Part shown: one piece after another, positions 58,170 through 64,000 of the stretch
Position numbering within the stretch: the stretch's first letter is position 1
Layout of the letters: each line of letters opens with the position of its first letter
NCBI GenBank assembly: GCA_022818135.1
Contig: JAFMSR010000009.1
Span: 13,497,033 to 13,561,032 of the forward strand
Source: Saxidomus purpurata
Taxonomy: Eukaryota > Mollusca > Bivalvia > Venerida > Veneridae
DNA: 64,000 nucleotides
Direction of reading: 5' to 3'
Program-made: the position numbers and the translations under genes
The notes under the pieces: generated by a model
Told to the model about the DNA's origin: nothing
Seen by the model: the letters and a program-made list of their open reading frames with translations, nothing else
The model's database searches: none

Positions 58170-58690
58170 TGACAGGTACTCTAGAGTGTTCACAATGTTT
58201 ATCTTTTATTTGACCTAGTTTTTAGCCCATATGACCCAGATTCGAACTTGACCTACAGATCATCCAGACAAATATTCTCATCAAGTCTGAAGCTCTTCCA
58301 GTTGAAAATAGGGCCTCTTAGAGTGTTCACAATGTTTTTCTTTGATAAGATCTAGCAACCTAGGTTTTGAACTCATATGACCCAGATTCTAAATTGACTT
58401 ACTGGTCATCCATATAAACATTCTCATTCAGTTTGAAGTTGTTCCAGTTGAAAATACGATATCTATATTTCTTTGTTTTGACTTAGTGACCTAGTTTTGG
58501 TCCCAAATTAACCCAGATTCGAACTTGACCTAGAAATCATTTGGATAAACATTCTGACCAATTTTGACGAAGATTCTATAACAAAATGTGACCTGTATTG
58601 TGTTCACAAGCTAAATGTTGACGGACACACAGACAGGCAGACGACGGACAACGGGCGATCACAATAGCTCACCTTTGAGTTGAGCTAAAA
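58170..58690. repeat. 130-bp-unit dispersed repeat in element 3
   Basis: Same as 40440-40950. Confidence 0.75.
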
Positions 58691-59116
58691 AGGAATCAAG
58701 ATATATCAGCTTTTCTCTTTATTGAATTAAACACAGAGCTCTATTCATTTCTGAACAATTTTAAATGTAAATAGTTATGCATCTAAAATATTGTTTTAAA
58801 GTGAACTTGCAAACAAACTTTCGTATATTACTGTTTGATCCACTAAGTCTGTGACAGGCTTTTTCACAAAAAAATAATTATATTTTGTTTATTTTACGTT
58901 AATTAAGAGATTCTGAAATATTTAAACAGATCCGATAGTAGAGTAAGTCAAAACAATGATTTTTTCTAAATTTTGTGAGCTGAAATGACGTAAATAAGCT
59001 AAATAATGTTTATTTTCTTAATCTTGTGAGCTAAAATGGCTTAGTTCGGTGGTAGAAATAGTAGTACTTTGACATCTTTGGTAGTTTCCCTAATGTAACA
59101 GTTGCCCAAGTAACAC

Positions 59117-59416
59117 GATAATCTGAGAACATGCAGATGCGTGGTCAGTATGAAGATCTATAACTGGGTTGATAATCTGAGAATGTGCAGATAAGTGGTC
59201 AATCTGTAAATCTATAGCTGGTCGGATAATCTGAGAATGTGCAGATAAGTGGTCAATGTGAAGTTCTATAGCTGGTCGGATAATCTGAGAATGTGCAGAT
59301 GCGTGGTCAATCTGAAGATCTATAGCAGGTCGGATAATCTGAGATTGTGCAGATGCGTGGTCAATCTGAGGATCTATAACTGGGTTGATAATCTGTGAAT
59401 GTGAAGCTGGATTGAT
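59117..59416. repeat. 54-bp minisatellite in element 3, 6 units
   Basis: Markers at 59125, 59179, 59233, 59287, 59341 and 59395, all 54 apart. One unit more than in the other two elements. Confidence 0.92.
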
Positions 59417-59419
59417 TGT

Positions 59420-59975
59420 CTACAACTGTGCACCATTGTTCATCATATGGGTCTTGGCTGACGGGATCACGACATCAACCTTTAAATTAACAATATCTGA
59501 CATGCCTCGAGTTGAAGAATCAATATTGCTATGGTAACTTCCTGGTTTAGTTACTTTAACAACACAACGATTGATACCACTACAAAATAAATTCCCGTTC
59601 TTCAATTACTAATTATTATTATGAGCAATTGTGATTGCACCAAGAACCAAACAATTACTGTCATGAACTTCAAAACCGAATATTTGATTTGGCCCATTCA
59701 ATACAAACTGTTGCTGCGACGAAGCTTCTTGAAAATTATAAACATTATCATCTCTTTCTATGAAGACTGTGTTCTGTACTTCTATTCTGGAAACCAAATA
59801 TCCATCTTCAAACGGATCATATTTATCTTTCTCTGGACTCCCAGACACATCAAAGCATCGTAATGTTGATTGGCAAGGCTTGATTTCTTATTATTTCTAT
59901 TGCCAGACTTTCCATAAAAGGTGTAATACATTATTCGTGCTTCTCCGCCTTTCTTCACAGCAGTTGCCTGTAAAT
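59420..59975 (-). pseudogene. Unknown transposon-carried gene, copy 3
   Basis: A splice acceptor TTTACAG (about 59967-59973) is followed by ATAVKKGGEARIMYYTFYGK and SGNRNNKKSS in one frame, then a deletion, then VSGSPEKDKYDPFEDG, VFIERDDNVYNFQEASSQQQ and FGFEVHDSNCLVLGAITIAH; two stops before LKNGNLFCSGINRCVVKVTK. The GSYHVTVV block has lost several codons. It supports the intron border that is damaged in copy 1. Confidence 0.55.
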
Positions 59976-60689
59976 ATATTAGAAGTTTTATTAACAACCC
60001 ATTCTAAGTTTGGCCTTAAAAAGGACTTCTTATATCCATAAAGTTTTGTTCACCAAACCTGTGGCAAGGTTTTTGCAAACTGCAGTCATGTAAAGGAAGC
60101 AAACTACTACAACCTATCAGACTGGTAATGTAAATTTCCAATGCAAATCAATGATCATACTAGTAGCATGGTAGAGGTCCAAAAACACTCGTCTTCATAT
60201 CAAGGCTTTTAATTTAAGATTTACAGTAACTGCATGAACAAGGGCAACATGTCGAGCCTGCTGGCATGAAGAGAATGCTTATTTTATAGCAGGAGCTGAG
60301 AACTGCACCAAAAAGGGTATAAACATGTAGGTATAAAAAAAGACCTCTAAGTGTGACCTTGACCTTTGAGCATGGGTCTTGCGTGCGACACACCGTCTCA
60401 TGGTGGTGAACAATTGTACCAAGTTATTTTAAATTTCCCTCATGACTGATGAAGTTATGCTCCGGACAGGCCCTATTTTGTCCTTTGATCTCTACGTATG
60501 ACCTTGACCTTTGAGCTTGGGTATTGCACGCGACACGCCGTCTCATTTGTGATGAACAATTGTGCCAAGGTATTTTAAATCCCCCTTCATGGCTTAACAT
60601 CATAGAGTTAGTAGTTTCATTTTTGCGCTGAATCATTTTTTCAAACATTTATCTTAAAAACAGAAGCTAAATTAATTTATAAAATAAAA

Positions 60690-60855
60690 TGTTAAATATT
60701 AAATTTTAAATATTAAATTTTAAATATTAAAAATTAAATATTAAATATTACAATTTAAATATTAAATATTAAATATTAAATATTAAAATTTAAAATTTAA
60801 ATTTTAAATATTAAAATTTAAATTTTAAATGTTAAAATTTAAATATTAAAAATCA
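60690..60855. repeat. Internal AT-only array in element 3 (expanded)
   Basis: About 165 bp of aaatatt, ttaaatatt and aatttaaat repeats, longer than the ~105 bp in the other copies. Confidence 0.85.
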
Positions 60856-61136
60856 TCATTTATAATATTACAGCCACTTGTGGACAATATTTCACTTTGT
60901 AGTCTTAGACCATGGTTTGGCGGAAAACTGTTGTAAATCACTATTTTATGAAATATGACTTTTTGTCGTAAGCCGATGTTTGCAATACTGTATTATGTGT
61001 CAAACTATTTTCTAGATGGCTCTATCTATTTTCAAAAATATAACATATTTTAATTATTGTATCTTTTATAACTGTTCTATAGTCTGGAATACTATGGTAT
61101 CTTTACTTACAACACATTCATTTAATAAATGAAATA

Positions 61137-61650
61137 ACAAGAGGGCAATAATGACCCTTTAACGCTCACCTGACCCACCTCTGTGGCCGAGAGGCTTTTA
61201 TTTAACCTACATGTCGTGACTTAGTTTTTAATTCCAGATAACCCAAATTCAAACTGGACCTAAATAACATCAAGAAAAACATTTTCATTAAGTTTCAAGT
61301 TCCTCAAGGTAAAAATATGGCCTAAAGAGTGTTCACAATATTTTTCTTTGATTTGACCTAGTGACCTACTTTTTGACCCCACATGACCCAGTTTCGGATT
61401 TGACCTTAGGATCATCGAGATAAACATTCTGATCAAATTATAAGTCGTTCCAATTGAAAATATGACCTCTAGTGTCCACACTGTTTTTCTTTGATTTGAC
61501 CTAGTGACCTAGTTTTTATACTCATATGACACAGATTTAAACTTGATCTAGAGATCATCCAGACAAACATTCTCATTAAGTTTAAAGTTGTTCGACTTAA
61601 AAATACGGCCTCTATAGAGTGCGCTATGTTTATCTTTCAGTTGACGTAGC
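61137..61650. repeat. Dispersed repeat in element 3
   Basis: aacaagagggcaataatgac head and the gacctagtgacctagttttt modules, as at 43990-44570. It includes cctctgtggccgagaggctt, missing in copy 1. Confidence 0.7.
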
Positions 61651-62094
61651 TTTTTCTTGTCCGGGCCATAACTCCTTCAGTACTGAACCGAATTGATTCA
61701 AATTGCATACACATCTAGAGGATATTAAGATGCAGTGCAGTGTTCAAGAACCATAACCATACCTTACTCTATTTTTGAGTTATCCCCCCTTATTGATTTT
61801 TCGTATAACACTTTTGTCCGGAACATAACTCCGAAAGTATTCAAGGAAATTTGTTTAAGCTTAACACAGACAGAGGCCATTGAGAGGTAGTGCAGTGTAA
61901 ATAATAGATAATAAATAAATTAACGAAATAATCAAAGTGCCATAAATCAAAGTAAAACTTTTGGAGGCCTGAAATGTGTATGAATATGAACTTGACATGA
62001 AATTAATCATTTAAAAACATGTTTACTTAGTATAAGTTTAAGTCAAACTTAGTTGATTTAATTTGAACGCAACACCACGAACCTGTGTAATAGG

Positions 62095-62226
62095 TTTATT
62101 AATATAGTGACGTGATCCAGCATGCCGGATTTGCCCAAATCATGCGTCGGATCATACGAGTGCGTAGTACGAGTATGATGCGACCTCGGCGAGAGCCAAT
62201 CCGGATTATTGACTACATAACTATAC
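62095..62226. repeat. Imperfect palindrome in element 3
   Basis: As at 44879-45000, more diverged on the right arm. Confidence 0.7.
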
Positions 62227-63063
62227 TTATAACCCTTTTATTATATACCTTTTGACACAAGTCTGCGCGAATAAACTAAATGAAAATGACATTTTAAGCA
62301 TGGAATTGAAGAAAAGCTCTTTTTAGCGCGAAATATACGTATTGTGCGACATTTCATTGACTTCATCGTATAAACAAGTAGTAACGACCCAGTCAAAAGC
62401 GACGTTTTAACGTCATGTGTATTCTGCACTGTGCAAATGCACTGCTACAAATGATAGCACTGTAGTTAGTATTACACGTACATTCAATACGGAATTATTT
62501 TTTCTGTCAGGCCGTATTTGATGGTTGAATTAAGGCTGTATTTTTGACATAATACGTATAGGTATATATTAAATGTGTATACAGGTCCGTGGCAACACCA
62601 AGTATAGACTGATCCAACGGAGCGAGGTGTTGAGACCCCTGGAATTTTGAAAACTCGCATTGAAATTGGTCCGGCCCGAAAGGCTCCATTCAATGGTCGG
62701 ATCCCTACAATCTTGGTTGGATCCTCTTTCGAAAAAATTCTGAACCCGCCCAAGCCAGTCCTCACCATTAAAATTAAGCTTGTATGACTGTCCTAGTGTG
62801 ATTTTAAACAGTTATTATTGTATATAAAGTCTAACTTACTTTACTTCCTTGGCTACTCGAATTCTCGCTGCCGCTATTCATGGCGTCAATCTGTCAACGT
62901 AAAGGTTTCCCGCGTCCTTTTTAAATGATAAGTTTTAAGTTTCAAATTTTAAGAATTAAATTTTAAATATTAAGAATTAAATTTAAAATATTTAGAATTA
63001 AATTTTAAATATTAAGAATTAAGTTTTAAATATTAATTTTAAATGTCCCTCCAGGGCTTCCAT

Positions 63064-63071
63064 GGAAAACT
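63064..63071. repeat. 8-bp target duplication, right (ggaaaact)
   Basis: Matches 56636-56643. Confidence 0.92.
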
Positions 63072-64000
63072 GTTGTAAATCACTATTTTATGAAATATGA
63101 CTTTTTGTCATAAGCCGATGTTTGCAATACTGTATCATGTGTCAAACTATTTTCCAGATGGCTCTATCTATTTTCAAAAATATAACATATATTAATTATT
63201 GTATCTTTTATAACTGTTCTATAGTCTGGAATACTATGGTATCTTTACTTACAATACTTTCATACTTAAATTAGATTAGGAACTGATCGATATATTAGTT
63301 TATTGGAAAACTATTGAAACTCATTTAACAATATTCTTCAAATAAGTCTTTATGAGTAAAATTTTATTTTTGTTTCATGAAAACTATTGTTTCTCAAGAT
63401 AGAGTTTAACGACACAATGTAGTAATGTGTGAAAGAAATGAGTTGGTTGAGAACTATTGTAACTGAAATTACACTAGTATTGTACTGACTTTCTGAAGAA
63501 AAAATGAGATTTTTTTCTTATTTAATTTTATTCATCATAATGATTGCTAAGTTAATAGTATATTTAACAAGATACAGCACTGTAATGTTATACCATTGAT
63601 CATGTTTCAAATGAATATAATAAAAAAATCTTGTTTGACCTTTACATATCCACATTTTGTCAAAACTAACAGTTGAATCCCGCTCTTTCTTTGAAATTCA
63701 GAAAGATAATTAAGTAAGACAAACTGATAATTGCTTTATATAAACAGCAAATACTTCATAAACATTTTAAACACATTACAGATTTTTTTTATTAATTTAA
63801 TAAATGAAATAACAAGAGAGCCATAATGACCCTTTAACGCTAGTTTTTAATTCCAGATAACCCAAATTCGAACTGGACCTAAATAACATCAAGAAAAACA
63901 TTTTCATCAAGTTTCAAATTCTTCCAGGTAAAAATATGGCCTTAAGAGTGTTCACAATATTTTTTTTTGATTGACCTAATGACCTACTTTTTGACCCCAC
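63072..64000. mobile_element. DNA transposon copy 2, right part (continues beyond window)
   Basis: Resumes at gttgtaaatcactatttta, collinear with 43249-44190 of copy 1 with very few changes. The dispersed repeat starting aacaagagagccataatgac is at 63813. The right end of copy 2 lies outside the window. Confidence 0.9.

Larger units (their letters stand above)
56644..63063. mobile_element. DNA transposon, complete copy 3 (6.42 kb), nested in copy 2
   Basis: Starts ATGGAAGCCCTGGAGGGACA and ends with its reverse complement; flanked by ggaaaact on both sides. Collinear with copy 1, with a shorter left AT array, a deletion around 59040, a longer internal AT array and a deletion of about 700 bp between 61125 and 61137 relative to 43440-43985. 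The clean host sequence on either side proves the exact ends of the element. Confidence 0.92.

Overview
The window is eukaryotic nuclear DNA, most likely from a bivalve mollusc. It is AT-rich and has spliced exons with GT/AG junctions. It carries a local family of secreted C1q-domain genes, which are strongly expanded in bivalves, set in a dense bed of transposons and tandem repeats. Many of those repeats end in GACGGAC-rich tails of a kind I associate with bivalve genomes; that and the species level are inference. There is no prokaryotic operon, CRISPR or rRNA. Two runs of exactly 500 N (33684-34183 and 46183-46682) are scaffold gaps.

Region 1 to about 24 kb is a decayed tandem array of C1q-domain genes on the + strand. 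Each ancestral gene has two coding exons: exon 1 encodes a signal peptide plus a coiled coil and ends in phase 1, and exon 2 encodes the C1q domain. Exon 2 is open at 4629-5083 (and again at 49772-50229). Exon 1 is open at 23382-23748 (and, inverted, at 35161-35539). The other copies (58-290, 1590-2034, 2815-2994, 12480-12830, 13018-13430, 16519-16726, 17431-18302, 46728-47167) carry stops, deletions or insertions. No open exon 1 is next to an open exon 2. Between them lie Penelope-like retroelement pieces, a foldback element holding a 245-bp satellite, MITEs and a broken LINE.

Region 24-38 kb holds a spliced, damaged tyrosine-recombinase gene of Crypton/KIAA1958-like type on the minus strand (27164-30195) with a Penelope-like element in one intron, further MITEs, a gap, an inverted C1q exon 1, and a gene-poor stretch.

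Region 38.7-64 kb is dominated by one transposon family, which I consider the most interesting object here. One complete copy (38724-45796) and a second complete copy (56644-63063) share termini beginning ATGGAAGCCCTGGAGGGACA, and each is flanked by its own perfect 8-bp target duplication. The second is inserted inside a third copy (52103 to beyond the window end). All copies carry a truncated DDE-integrase pseudogene with the same stop codons, a 54-bp minisatellite, an unidentified minus-strand gene, and long arrays of an AT-only sequence at the ends and inside. They therefore appear to have moved after the integrase was already dead.

Layout of influence: the retroelements and DNA elements have repeatedly cut up the C1q family. 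One Penelope-like piece sits in a signal peptide, another lies at a splice donor with a visible 6-bp target duplication, and a third replaced the expected exon 1 upstream of 49772.
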